Shown here: positions 25,631 through 34,236 of the stretch, piece by piece
Layout: every line of letters starts with the position of its first letter
How positions within the stretch are numbered: position 1 is the first letter of the stretch
NCBI GenBank assembly: GCA_028278035.1
Contig: JANQFC010000086.1
Span: 1-44,139 of the forward strand
Direction of reading: 5' to 3'
Length of the DNA: 44,139 nucleotides
From: Chlamydiales bacterium
GTDB lineage: Bacteria; Chlamydiota; Chlamydiia; Chlamydiales; SM23-39
Notes under the pieces: model-generated
Databases searched by the model: none
Told to the model about the DNA's origin: nothing
Seen by the model: only the letters and a program-made list of their open reading frames with translations
Translations under genes and position numbers: made by a program

Positions 25631-27718
25631 TTAGAATGTTTTTGATAGTATTGCTAGAAGTAAGATTGCTGAGATTGTTATGATTTTTATCATAGGATTG
25701 ATTGCAGGGCCTACCGTATCTTTGTATGGATCTCCTACAGTATCTCCGGTAATGGCAGCCTTATGGGCATTGGAGTTTTTTCCTCCACAGTTACCTTCTT
25801 CAATATGTTTCTTGGCATTGTCCCAAGCTCCTCCTCCTCCGGTCATTGAAAGAGCAACGAAAAGACCGGTCACTACCGTACCCAGTAATAAAGCGCCAAG
25901 TGTTACGAAAGCAGGTTTCATACCTACAACTAAAAATATTACAAAGAATACTAATACTGGAGCTATTACAGGCAGAAGCGAAGGTACTATCATTTCTTTA
26001 ATAGCGGCTTTAGTTAAAAGATCTACAGCTGTTCCGTATTCAGGCTTATGTTTACCTTTCATAATGCCCGGAATTTCTTTGAACTGTCTTCTAACTTCAT
26101 GAACAATGGCAGATGCTGCTTTTCCGACAGACGTTAAACCTAAAGCTCCAAATAAATAAGGAAGCAAACCTCCTATAAAAAGACCGATAATTACATAAGG
26201 GTCCTGAAGAAAGAAATTGCATTCTATATTTGGAAAATAATGCGATAGATCTTCTACAAATGCTGCAAATAATACTAAAGCACCGAATCCTGCAGATGCT
26301 ATGGCGTAACCTTTAGTAACAGCTTTTGTTGTATTTCCGACAGCATCTAATGCATCTGTTGTATTTCTGATCTCTTTAGGAAGTTTAGACATTTCTGCAA
26401 TACCGCCTGCATTATCTGTAACAGGTCCGTATGAGTCTAAAGCCACTATCATGCCGGCAAGTGACAGCATACTGGTCGCAGCTACTGCAACGCCGAAAAG
26501 TTCACCATTTAAGTACGATATTAAAATGCCCACGCAGATTACTATAACAGGCAAAACAGTAGACTTCATGGAAACTGCTAATCCTTGAATAATATTAGTC
26601 GCATGTCCTGTTTTAGAAGCTTCTGCAATACTTTTTACCGGATGAAACTTGGTAGATGTATAATATTCTGTTATCCACATTAATAGTCCCGTTACGATAA
26701 GCCCTGTAATTGAACAGTAAAATAAGTTAAGCCCTGAAAATTTAATTTCATCAATTGTATGAATGGTTTTTTCAAAACCAAGCCAGTAATAGGTAAATAG
26801 TCCTATTGCAATAGTGGACAATGCAGCGGTTACTATAAAGCCTTTATATAAAGCTCCCATTATATTTTGTTTCTTGCCCAGTTTTACAAAAAAGGTTCCG
26901 ATAATGGAAGTTAATATACTAACAGCTCCGATTCCTAGAGGATAGAACATCATTTTATCTCTAATGTCCCCAATAAAGAAAATCGAACCCAAAAGCATGG
27001 TACCGACAATTGTTACTAAATAAGTTTCAAACAAATCGGCCGCCATTCCGGCACAGTCACCAACATTGTCTCCGACGTTATCTGCGATAACAGCCGGGTT
27101 TCTTGGATCATCTTCAGGAATCTCTGCTTCTATTTTTCCAACTAGATCAGCGCCGACGTCAGCGCCTTTAGTAAAAATACCACCACCTAGTCTTGCAAAA
27201 ATAGATATTAAAGAAGCCCCAAAACTTAAGGCCACCAGCGCTTCTAGAATATGTCTGTGAGAGATATCAAACTGTCTTAGTATGATGTAATATATTGTGA
27301 CTCCTAAAAGAGCAAGTCCTACTACCAGCATTCCGGTAATCGTGCCGGATCTAAAAGCAATAGTTAATGCCGGTTGCATTCCCTTTTTAGCAGCTTCTGT
27401 TACCCTGACATTTCCACGGACAGAAATATTCATGCCGATATATCCGGCAGCACCGGATAAAATAGATCCTATTATAAATCCAATTCCTACTAAAAGGCCT
27501 AGTTGCCAGGATAGTAATAAGAATACGAATATGCCCACTAGGGCTATCATTTTGTATTGTCGATTAAGATAGGCTTTAGCCCCTTCTTGAATAGCTCGAG
27601 ATATTTTTCTCATATCTTCCGTTCCGCTGTTTTGGGTCAGAACGTTATATATCAAGAAAGCTCCGTAAACAAGAGCTGCCAAACCACAAATAATCGGAAA
27701 ATCATATACATTAAACAT
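25631..27718 (-). CDS. hppA: Membrane-bound proton-translocating pyrophosphatase, K+-independent type
   Basis: 695 residues, about 16 TM segments. It couples hydrolysis of pyrophosphate to proton export. The substrate site is [18 protein letters not shown] (178-195) and [19 protein letters not shown] (203-221); the second conserved block is [19 protein letters not shown] (426-444), and the third is [19 protein letters not shown] near the end. The subtype marker [17 protein letters not shown] has K465 and T468, the pair found in K+-independent enzymes (K+-dependent ones have Ala and Gly/Ala there). AGGA precedes the ATG. It would save ATP in an energy-limited anaerobe and keep the proton gradient that transhydrogenase and the GAD system use. 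Confidence 0.97.
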   Translation of the reverse strand: MFNVYDFPIICGLAALVYGAFLIYNVLTQNSGTEDMRKISRAIQEGAKAYLNRQYKMIALVGIFVFLLLSWQLGLLVGIGFIIGSILSGAAGYIGMNISVRGNVRVTEAAKKGMQPALTIAFRSGTITGMLVVGLALLGVTIYYIILRQFDISHRHILEALVALSFGASLISIFARLGGGIFTKGADVGADLVGKIEAEIPEDDPRNPAVIADNVGDNVGDCAGMAADLFETYLVTIVGTMLLGSIFFIGDIRDKMMFYPLGIGAVSILTSIIGTFFVKLGKKQNIMGALYKGFIVTAALSTIAIGLFTYYWLGFEKTIHTIDEIKFSGLNLFYCSITGLIVTGLLMWITEYYTSTKFHPVKSIAEASKTGHATNIIQGLAVSMKSTVLPVIVICVGILISYLNGELFGVAVAATSMLSLAGMIVALDSYGPVTDNAGGIAEMSKLPKEIRNTTDALDAVGNTTKAVTKGYAIASAGFGALVLFAAFVEDLSHYFPNIECNFFLQDPYVIIGLFIGGLLPYLFGALGLTSVGKAASAIVHEVRRQFKEIPGIMKGKHKPEYGTAVDLLTKAAIKEMIVPSLLPVIAPVLVFFVIFLVVGMKPAFVTLGALLLGTVVTGLFVALSMTGGGGAWDNAKKHIEEGNCGGKNSNAHKAAITGDTVGDPYKDTVGPAINPMIKIITISAILLLAILSKTF

Positions 27719-27810
27719 AATATGAGTCCTATTTGTTTTTAATTTGATTGATAAGAAATAATATAATGGTTTAGCTTCTTAAAATCACGAAATTTTCTTA
27801 TGAGGGTATT

Positions 27811-28521
27811 ATGTTTAAGCTTTTAAGTATTTTTTTAGTAATTTTTTCATCGATTTATGCAGCTAAAAACGATGAGAAAATCACTCTTTTAAAAAAAGAA
27901 ATTGATAAACAAGAAATTTCTGCTTTGATAAAACAGGGATTTTTGGAAGATATATTATATATGAATAAAAATAACAATAAGTTAGATAATGAGGAGTTAG
28001 ATTTATTAAAAAATTGGAATAAAGACAAACAAAATAAAATTAACGAATTAAAAATAGATAAATTACTCACGCCAAATAGTATTACAGATAACATGAAAAA
28101 AATACTTGTAAAAGAAGCAGCGAGGGTAAGGACTTACGGATATGCACCGTATTCAAAATTTCATGTGGGAGCCGCTATTTTAACAAGGTCAGGAAAGATT
28201 TATACAGGCTGCAACTTTGAAAATGCAGCATATGGCAATACTATTTGCGCTGAAAGGGCAGCGGTTGCCAAAGCAATATCTGAGGAAAATAGAGGTCAGT
28301 CAATTATAGAAAATAAAGAAATTGTGGCAATAGCTATTGTATTAAGAGGTCAAAATGGTTCTCCCTGCGGTAATTGTCGGCAGGCCTTATACGAGTTCAA
28401 TCCAAATATGCTAATTATCATGAGCGATATTAACGGTAAGAATTTTGTTGAAAAACCTCTGCATCAGCTTTTGCCGATCGGATTTGGGCCTGTTTGTTTG
28501 GATGAGGCTAAGATAGAATAG
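27811..28521 (+). CDS. cdd: Cytidine deaminase with an N-terminal signal peptide and linker
   Basis: 236 residues. The C-terminal 140 form a complete zinc cytidine deaminase: SKFHVGAAILTRSGKIYTGCN, then ENAAYGNTICAERAAV with C146, A147 and catalytic E148, and PCGNCRQAL with C186 and C189. Ordinary cytidine deaminases start near residue 92 here (ITDNMKKILVKEAARVRTYG). The first 18 residues (MFKLLSIFLVIFSSIYAA) look like a signal peptide, followed by a helical, Lys/Asn/Glu-rich linker of about 70 residues. This implies an exported enzyme that would deaminate cytidine in the periplasm or beyond. The gene is divergent from hppA, has a TATAAT at 27762-27767, and ends at a hairpin terminator. Confidence 0.88.
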   Translation: MFKLLSIFLVIFSSIYAAKNDEKITLLKKEIDKQEISALIKQGFLEDILYMNKNNNKLDNEELDLLKNWNKDKQNKINELKIDKLLTPNSITDNMKKILVKEAARVRTYGYAPYSKFHVGAAILTRSGKIYTGCNFENAAYGNTICAERAAVAKAISEENRGQSIIENKEIVAIAIVLRGQNGSPCGNCRQALYEFNPNMLIIMSDINGKNFVEKPLHQLLPIGFGPVCLDEAKIE

Positions 28522-28529
28522 AATAAAAA

Positions 28530-28559
28530 ACCGCAGCTTGGAAAAGGCTGCGGTAATTT
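28530..28559 (+). terminator. Terminator-like hairpin after cdd
   Basis: ACCGCAGC (28530-28537) pairs with GCTGCGGT (28547-28554) over a 9-base loop; AATTTT follows on the plus strand. The left side carries an A-run, so it may also end transcription coming from the pnt side. Confidence 0.7.
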
Positions 28560-28727
28560 TCTGCTAAAGCTGTTTGAGTTAATCTCTGTATTGCGCCACG
28601 ATCATTAAATGTGCATTTTTTAAATACAGCCTTTGTAGCGCTAGAATTGAGCAATCTCAAAATTGCTTTATTTTTTTTCAGCCCTTGGGTTGGTTTCAAC
28701 CTTGTTAAAATCTTCTTCTCTTTGAGA
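28560..28727. other. Unassigned gap between cdd and pntB
   Basis: 168 bases without a supported gene. It contains an inverted repeat CTGTATT/AATACAG (28586-28592 and 28623-28629) and a second hairpin AGCAAT/ATTGCT (28650-28667) followed by a T-rich tract on the plus strand. A 63-codon minus-strand reading frame starts only at TTG without a proper ribosome binding site, and I recognise no protein in it. A small RNA between the two hairpins is possible but unproven. Confidence 0.3.
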
Positions 28728-30095
28728 TTAAAACTCGTTTATTATTTCCTGCAAGGTCTTTTTTGCATCTCCAAATATCATTGTTGTATTATCTTTAAAA
28801 AATAAAGGATTTTCAATACCTGCAAAACCGGACGCCATGGATCTTTTCAAGACAAAGACATTTTTGGCTCTATCGACTTCTATTATTGGCATTCCATAAA
28901 TGGGAGAAGACGGATCTTCTTTAGCGGATGGGTTAACAACATCATTAGCTCCTATTACCAAACATACATCTATTGTATCCATAATTCTATTGATATCATC
29001 CATTTCTACTAATTTTTCGTAAGGGACATCGGCTTCTGCTAAAAGTACGTTCATATGTCCCGGCATTCTGCCGGCTACCGGATGTATGGCAAATTTAACA
29101 TCGGCACCATTTTTTTCTAAAAGCTCAGCAAGTTCTTTTACTGCGTGCTGAGCTTGTGCAACTGCAAGGCCGTAGCCCGGAACAATAGCTATATTTTTTG
29201 CCGCTTCCAATACATAATAGGCATCTTTTGGACTACAGGATTTAGCTTCTTTGTTTTCTTCTTTTGCAATGCTTGCTGTGATAGATCCAAATCCGGAAAA
29301 TAAAACATTTGCCAAAGATCTGTTCATTGCCTTGCACATAATGGATGTTAAGATAATACCGCTAGCGCCTACTAATGCACCGGACACAATCAAAACATTA
29401 TTTTGTATAACAAAACCTGTAGCGCATGCAGCGAGCCCTGAGTAGCTGTTTAATAAAGAAATAACTACCGGCATATCTGCTCCGCCAATTGGAATTACTA
29501 CGAGAATACCTAAAATATTTGCAGCAATTATTATTGCTATAAGATACATGTAAGTAGTAGTGGGACTTATAGAGAATAATATTCCTAGTATTATTAAAGC
29601 TATTAGTATAATAGAATTAATTATCATTTGCAGGGGAAATAATATCGGTTTGCCGGGTAATTTTCCTGAGAGTTTAGCCCAGGCTATCATTGATCCTGTA
29701 AATGTTACTCCTCCTATTAATATAGATAAGAATATAGTAACGGCTGTAAAAGAGCCTATCTGGATGTTATTATAGTATACGGCCCATCCTACCAGAAGGG
29801 ATGCTATTCCTCCAAAGCCGTTTAATAAAGCTACCATTTCCGGCATTTTGGTCATCTGCACTTTTTTTGCAGCAAAAAGACCGATTAAAGCTCCCAAGAT
29901 TAATCCGGTTATGATCCAGGTATAATCTATAATTTCTTTGGAAATTAAAGTAGCTACAACGGCAATCAGCATACCAACTGCTGATAATAGATTTCCTTTT
30001 TTTGCAGTTTCTGCAGAACTTAATAGTTTAAGGCCGATAACAAATAAAACAGCTGCTATCAAATAAGAAAAATTAATTATTATTTCTAAATTCAC
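28728..30095 (-). CDS. pntB: NAD(P) transhydrogenase subunit beta
   Basis: 455 residues. It forms half of the proton channel and the NADP(H)-binding domain III. The N-terminal half has 8-9 TM segments (GGVTFTGSMIAWAKLSGKLP, ANILGILVVIPIGGADMPVV), and the C-terminal domain has VPGYGLAVAQAQHAVKELAE (NADP fold), FAIHPVAGRMPGHMNVLLAEA and IGANDVVNPSAKEDPSSPIYG. It uses the proton gradient to make NADPH from NADH. Translation starts at a GTG that shares its first G with the TAG stop of the preceding subunit gene, so the two are tightly coupled. Confidence 0.97.
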   Translation of the reverse strand: MNLEIIINFSYLIAAVLFVIGLKLLSSAETAKKGNLLSAVGMLIAVVATLISKEIIDYTWIITGLILGALIGLFAAKKVQMTKMPEMVALLNGFGGIASLLVGWAVYYNNIQIGSFTAVTIFLSILIGGVTFTGSMIAWAKLSGKLPGKPILFPLQMIINSIILIALIILGILFSISPTTTYMYLIAIIIAANILGILVVIPIGGADMPVVISLLNSYSGLAACATGFVIQNNVLIVSGALVGASGIILTSIMCKAMNRSLANVLFSGFGSITASIAKEENKEAKSCSPKDAYYVLEAAKNIAIVPGYGLAVAQAQHAVKELAELLEKNGADVKFAIHPVAGRMPGHMNVLLAEADVPYEKLVEMDDINRIMDTIDVCLVIGANDVVNPSAKEDPSSPIYGMPIIEVDRAKNVFVLKRSMASGFAGIENPLFFKDNTTMIFGDAKKTLQEIINEF

Positions 30096-30397
30096 TATTT
30101 GGCTCCTTTATTTTTGGACTTAAACATTTTCAACATTCTGTCTGTCACTAAATATCCACCGACTACATTGATAGTGGCGAAAGCTACTGCTATTGTTCCT
30201 AGAGTAGTACTTAATACCGGAGATACTTTTAATCCGGCAGATATTAAAGCTCCAACTAAAGTGATGCCGGATATTGCATTGGATCCGCTCATTAAGGGAG
30301 TGTGTAAAATAGAGGGTACTTTTGAAATAAGTTCGAATCCCAAAAATATTGAAAGAATTAGTACGAAGGATAGAAATATTATTGTTTGAGGTTCCAT
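30095..30397 (-). CDS. pntAB: NAD(P) transhydrogenase alpha-2 membrane subunit
   Basis: 100-residue membrane subunit with 3-4 TM segments: IIFLSFVLILSIFLGFELI, the conserved VPSILHTPLMSGSNAISGI block (27-45), then TLGTIAVAFATINVVGGYLV and a cytoplasmic tail VTDRMLKMFK. It is the membrane part of the alpha chain, made as a separate protein as in Rhodospirillum rubrum and unlike E. coli. It lies between pntAA (9-base gap) and pntB (1-base overlap). Confidence 0.96.
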   Translation of the reverse strand: MEPQTIIFLSFVLILSIFLGFELISKVPSILHTPLMSGSNAISGITLVGALISAGLKVSPVLSTTLGTIAVAFATINVVGGYLVTDRMLKMFKSKNKGAK

Positions 30398-30406
30398 TTT
30401 TTTCTC

Positions 30407-31519
30407 CTATTTTAAAAAGCTGGATATTATTTGGCCTTTATTTGTAACCATTGCTTTTTTGATGATTTCATCATCAAAATTTAGATTTATTTTTTGTTGT
30501 TCTTTATCAAAAAAATGTTCAATTAAATTATATAAGTTCGATGAGTACATAAAACTTGCATTGGATGCTACGTCTGTCAGTAAATTTGAAGGTCCTAAAA
30601 TTGTAATGTTATTAATATTTACAACTTCGTCTACTTTGGATCCTTCCACGTTTCCCCCTGTGGATGCGGCCATATCTATTACGATACTTCCTGGCTGCAT
30701 GTCTTTTAGCATTTCTTGAGTAATTATAACAGGCGCTTTTTTGCCGAATACCTGAGCCGTTGTAATTATTACATCGGAAGAGGTGCATATTTTTTTCATT
30801 TCATCTCTTTGTTTTTGGATCTGCTCTTGAGAAAGCTCTTTAGCGTATCCTTCTTTTGTACTCTCGGTTTTGCCAAGATCGATTTTTACAAATTTAGCTC
30901 CTAGAGATTTTACTTGTTCTTCGACAGCAGCCCTTGTATCAAAGGCTTCTACTTTTGCTCCGAGCCTTCTAGCTGTGGCAATAGCCTGAAGTCCTGCCAC
31001 TCCTGCTCCTATTATAAAAAATTTAGCAGGGGATATTGTTCCGGCAGGAGTTGTCATCATAGGAAGTATATTATGGAAATGTTTAGCTGCAAGTATGACA
31101 GATGCATATCCAGCCAGATTAGCCTGAGAGCTTAATGCGTCCATTTTTTGAGCTATTGTAGATCTAGGAAGCAAATGCATGGAAATAGATGTGATATTTT
31201 TTTTGATAAGTGCATCTATTATGTTTTTTTCGGTGAAAGGATCTAGAAAGCTGATAGTTATAGAGTCTTGCTTTAATTTAGATATTTCATCGGTGTTTGG
31301 AGCTCGGACTTTTAATAAAATATCACAAGATGTTAACAGAGCATCTTTTCCTTCTATTGCAGCTCCGGCTTTTTTGTACATTTCATCTGATAGAAAAATA
31401 TCTTTGCCAATGTCTTTTTCTACAGCTACATCGAAATTTAATCTTTTTAGTTTTTCGATTATTTTGGGAACTAAAGCAACTCTTTTTTCATTTGCTTCTT
31501 TAACAGCTACTATTTTCAT
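30407..31519 (-). CDS. pntAA: NAD(P) transhydrogenase alpha-1 NAD(H)-binding subunit
   Basis: 370 residues, soluble domain I that binds NAD(H). It starts with MKIVAVKEANEKRVALVPKI, an alanine-dehydrogenase-like N-terminus, and has SMHLLPRSTIAQKMDALSSQ, the dinucleotide fold FFIIGAGVAGLQAIATARRLGAKVEAFD, and TTAQVFGKKAPVIITQEM plus MAASTGGN. First gene of the pntAA-pntAB-pntB operon; the divergent gene is chaB. It complements HppA: both tie the proton motive force to cell chemistry. Confidence 0.97.
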   Translation of the reverse strand: MKIVAVKEANEKRVALVPKIIEKLKRLNFDVAVEKDIGKDIFLSDEMYKKAGAAIEGKDALLTSCDILLKVRAPNTDEISKLKQDSITISFLDPFTEKNIIDALIKKNITSISMHLLPRSTIAQKMDALSSQANLAGYASVILAAKHFHNILPMMTTPAGTISPAKFFIIGAGVAGLQAIATARRLGAKVEAFDTRAAVEEQVKSLGAKFVKIDLGKTESTKEGYAKELSQEQIQKQRDEMKKICTSSDVIITTAQVFGKKAPVIITQEMLKDMQPGSIVIDMAASTGGNVEGSKVDEVVNINNITILGPSNLLTDVASNASFMYSSNLYNLIEHFFDKEQQKINLNFDDEIIKKAMVTNKGQIISSFLK

Positions 31520-31530
31520 TTTTTTCCTAA

Positions 31531-31574
31531 ATATTTACTTAAAGTTGATAACAATTTCTAAAACAAGTAAATAT
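31531..31574. promoter_or_regulatory. 10-base inverted repeat pair between pntAA and chaB
   Basis: ATATTTACTT (31531-31540) and AAGTAAATAT (31565-31574) are perfect inverted copies whose centres are 34 bases apart, about three helical turns. The pair fills the short divergent intergenic region (31520-31611), so a regulator bound there could control both directions. Also possible as a hairpin with a 24-base loop. Confidence 0.35.
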
Positions 31575-31611
31575 AAAATTAAAGAAAAGATCAATACTTT
31601 TGAAGGTAATT

Positions 31612-31836
31612 ATGCCGTACAAAAATATATCAGAGCTGCCGGATCCTATAAAAAAACATCTGCCGAAGCATGCTCAAGAAATATATAAAGAAGCATTTAA
31701 CAATGCATGGGAACAATACAAGGACCCTAAAAAAAGAAGGGGAAATTCTACTCATGAAGAGGCCTGTCATAAAGTTGCTTGGAATGCAGTCAAGCAGCAG
31801 TACGAAAAATCAGACGGCAAGTGGGTAAAAAAATAA
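31612..31836 (+). CDS. chaB: ChaB family protein
   Basis: 74 residues that match E. coli ChaB closely: MPYKNISELPDPIKKHLPKH and AQEIYKEAFNNAWEQYKDP, then HEEACHKVAWNAVKQQYEKS. ChaB is a small protein linked to the cation antiporter ChaA in E. coli and is also found in insect viruses and many bacteria; its function is poorly defined. No chaA is in the window. The start is ATG 31612 with GAAGG before it. The next gene begins 9 bases downstream, behind AAGGAG, so the two are probably cotranscribed. Confidence 0.93.
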   Translation: MPYKNISELPDPIKKHLPKHAQEIYKEAFNNAWEQYKDPKKRRGNSTHEEACHKVAWNAVKQQYEKSDGKWVKK

Positions 31837-31845
31837 GGAGTGTTT

Positions 31846-32223
31846 ATGAGTGACAAGGGAGGAATAGAAGTCTCTAAATTAAAAAAAATGGGAGATTTCT
31901 ATATATATAGATCAAGAAAATGGAAATTAAATAAGCCGGTTCCATCGACTATTAAAGGTAAGAAAATGATGGTCTTAGCCACTAAAACGGTGAATGGAAC
32001 AAGAAAAGCAAAAGTTATTCATTTCGGAGCTAAAGGATATGGGCATAACTATAGTCCAAAAGCCAAGAAAAGTTATTTAGCAAGAAGTGCCGGTATTCGA
32101 AGTAAAGAAGGAAAACTTACAATGAATGACAAGTGGAGCCCAAACTATTGGGCTAGAAAAATACTTTGGCCCAAAAATAAACCGACAACAGGGCCAAGAG
32201 GTAGATTAGGCGGGATAAAATAA
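31846..32223 (+). CDS. Small basic protein with virus-like YWArk-LW motif, unknown function
   Basis: 125 residues, strongly basic. After an N-terminal strand region comes KAKVIHFGAKGYGHNYSPKA, then KKSYLARSAGIRSKEGK and SPNYWARKILWPKN. The pattern 'KkIhFGa.g...y.....rk.Y..Rh.......d..sa.yWar.lLW' is one I associate with small proteins of large DNA viruses and phages, and with some bacterial ones. It has no known enzymatic residues and may bind nucleic acid. AAGGAG (31834-31839) selects the ATG at 31846. It follows chaB, which also occurs in DNA viruses. Confidence 0.65.
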   Translation: MSDKGGIEVSKLKKMGDFYIYRSRKWKLNKPVPSTIKGKKMMVLATKTVNGTRKAKVIHFGAKGYGHNYSPKAKKSYLARSAGIRSKEGKLTMNDKWSPNYWARKILWPKNKPTTGPRGRLGGIK

Positions 32224-32232
32224 AGGATTATT

Positions 32233-33660
32233 ATGAAAAAAATAGTATTAGTATTTTATGTATTATCAGTTTTTTTTCTCTCATCTTGTACACAACAGGA
32301 GGAAAAAAAGGATTTTCAAAAGTATAACCAGGGATTTAGATATGAAAAAAACGGTTGGATATTTCTGCATGTGGAAGGACGGCCTTATGATAGAGGGTAT
32401 CAGCATGGTTATCTGATCGCTAAAGAATATAAAGATGCTTATAAATGCTATAACGACATGATGATCCAGACTATGGGCATAACAATGGATTTTATAGTCA
32501 AAGAGGCCGTAAAATTGATAAAAAGTAAAATTCCTCAAGAATATATTGATGAGATGCAAGGAATTGCAGATGGAATTGCAGCTAAGGGATATCAAACTAC
32601 ATTGGATGAAGTGATAGGGTGGAATGCCTGGAATGATATGGCGGAAGGATGGTGGCCGAGCGTAAAATCGAATTATGCTTCTTATCTGCCGACATCTATT
32701 GGCAAAAAAAGAGAAAGATGCTCAGCTATGCTTGCAACAGGCAATGCGACTAAAGATGGCAAGATTATAATCTCTCATTCCTCTTTTGATGATTTTTGGA
32801 ATGTTCAGTGGTTTAATATTATTTTAGATATTGAGCCTACTCAAGGTAATCATATGTTAATACAAATAGCTCCCGGATATATATCGAGTATGACTGATTT
32901 TTTTATATCGAAAGCGGGGATTGTCGGGCTGGAGACTGCTTTTGCAGGTTTCAATGGTTTTAATATTAACGGCAATCCTGCTTTTGTGAATCAAAGACTT
33001 GCTATGCAGTATGCAAATAATATAGATGAATTTATTAAGATTATCAGTAAAAATAACAATGCCGGAAATCCTGCGGCCTGGCTTATCGGTGATATCAAAA
33101 CTAATGAAATTGCTAAACTAGAACTGGGGTTGACTTTTCAAAGTGTAGAAAGAAAGAAAAACGGATATTTTTATGGGTGTAATGTTGCCTTTGACCCATA
33201 TATTAGAAATTTAGAATGTAATGGTGAAGGATTTAATGATATAAGAAGGCATACCGGTGGTAGAAAAGTTAGACTTCCTCAGCTTTTAGAAAAGCATTTT
33301 GGGCAAATTGATACGGAAAATACCAAGAAAATTATGTCGGACCATTATGATGTATATCATAAAAAAAATATACCAGCCGCCAATACTGTGTGCGCTCACT
33401 ATGATAATGATCCCAGATATTCAATGAGCTCTACCGCTGCAATTCATCCCGATCCTTATACTCCTGCCGGAGCTGTTGACTGTAAGATTACAACATCTGA
33501 TATGGCAAAAGATATGAAGCTATTAGCTATTTTCGGTAGGCCATGCGGCAGGGCATTTTATGCAAAAAAGTTTTTAAAGAAGCATCCTCAGTGGAATTGG
33601 CAGAAAGGGTATATACATGAAAGGCCCTCTCAAAAGTGGAGTGAATTTTCTGCTAAGTAA
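32233..33660 (+). CDS. C45/phospholipase-B-like Ntn-hydrolase lipoprotein
   Basis: 475 residues. Lipoprotein signal with lipobox LSSC (C19). The mature protein has the C45 N-terminal motif GRPYDRGYQHGYLIAKEY (49-66), the nucleophile C163 in RCSAMLATG, then DGKIIISHSSFDDF, PGYISSMTDFFISKAGIVGLET and AWLIGDIKTNEIAKLELG, all typical of phospholipase-B-like and C45 proteins. Family members hydrolyse amide bonds of acyl-lipids or peptides. As a lipoprotein it would work in the periplasm or on the cell surface. It begins 9 bases after the preceding small gene. Confidence 0.85.
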   Translation: MKKIVLVFYVLSVFFLSSCTQQEEKKDFQKYNQGFRYEKNGWIFLHVEGRPYDRGYQHGYLIAKEYKDAYKCYNDMMIQTMGITMDFIVKEAVKLIKSKIPQEYIDEMQGIADGIAAKGYQTTLDEVIGWNAWNDMAEGWWPSVKSNYASYLPTSIGKKRERCSAMLATGNATKDGKIIISHSSFDDFWNVQWFNIILDIEPTQGNHMLIQIAPGYISSMTDFFISKAGIVGLETAFAGFNGFNINGNPAFVNQRLAMQYANNIDEFIKIISKNNNAGNPAAWLIGDIKTNEIAKLELGLTFQSVERKKNGYFYGCNVAFDPYIRNLECNGEGFNDIRRHTGGRKVRLPQLLEKHFGQIDTENTKKIMSDHYDVYHKKNIPAANTVCAHYDNDPRYSMSSTAAIHPDPYTPAGAVDCKITTSDMAKDMKLLAIFGRPCGRAFYAKKFLKKHPQWNWQKGYIHERPSQKWSEFSAK

Positions 33661-33674
33661 TAATTTTTTTCTTA

Positions 33675-34163
33675 TTATTTATGCATTTTTATGTTTTCCA
33701 AAAGTGTTTGGAGATCTTCTTCATGCTCAATTTCTTCTTCTAGAATTTTTAAAAGAAGATGAAATGTAATATGATCTTTTCCCTTTAGTTCTTCCAGAAG
33801 ATTATTATAAACGCCAATAGCGCATCTTTCACCTTTGAGGTTTTGTTTTAAAATGGGTATTTCTCTAAAGTCTGAAGGTTCGATAAAACCGCATGTAGAT
33901 AAACTGTTCCATTTATTAGGATTTAATATTGGATTTCCTCCCAACTGAATAATTCTTTCAGCCAACATATCAGCATGTTTGAACTCTTCTTCTGCATGTT
34001 CCTGCAGCTCTTTTTGTACTTCTGATGTAAAAGGACCTTTTACAACTCTGGCTCCTACCCAATATTGGTATCCTGCAAGCCACTCATCAGCTAAAGCTTT
34101 ATTTAGTTCAGTTAATAACTTTTTTACATCATATTGAATAATTTTTACAGCTTGGTCGCCCAT
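33675..34163 (-). CDS. DPS-like ferritin (DPSL / thioferritin)
   Basis: 162 residues of a four-helix ferritin-like fold. Iron ligands: E27 (ALADEWLAGYQYW), E60 and H63 (EEEFKHADMLAERI), and H147 (EIEHEEDL). Two cysteines, C91 (STCGF) and C114 in ERCAIGVYNNL, sit where DPSL thioferritins carry their cysteine pair. These proteins detoxify peroxide and store iron in anaerobes and archaea. Start choice: GGAG lies 8 bases before the ATG at 34163; the ATG at 34178 actually begins the base run that holds this GGAG. Confidence 0.82.
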   Translation of the reverse strand: MGDQAVKIIQYDVKKLLTELNKALADEWLAGYQYWVGARVVKGPFTSEVQKELQEHAEEEFKHADMLAERIIQLGGNPILNPNKWNSLSTCGFIEPSDFREIPILKQNLKGERCAIGVYNNLLEELKGKDHITFHLLLKILEEEIEHEEDLQTLLENIKMHK

Positions 34164-34236
34164 TATTTTTTTCTCCATTTATTTCTACTTTTTTTATCAT
34201 TGATTAGAAAATAAATGTCTAATAATTTTTTTAATA

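Noticed and set aside
25680..26102. 140-codon plus-strand frame opposite hppA
   Set aside because: Antisense shadow caused by the biased codon use of a membrane protein.
28508..28699. 63-codon minus-strand frame between cdd and pntB
   Set aside because: Starts at TTG with AAGG directly adjacent, runs through the cdd terminator hairpin, and shows no recognisable domain.
30328..30340. GTTCGAATCC resembling a tRNA T-loop
   Set aside because: Lies inside pntAB coding sequence with no acceptor or anticodon stem around it.
31179..31688. 169-codon plus-strand frame opposite pntAA
   Set aside because: Antisense shadow of a gene with clear family motifs; its end also runs into the chaB coding region in another frame.
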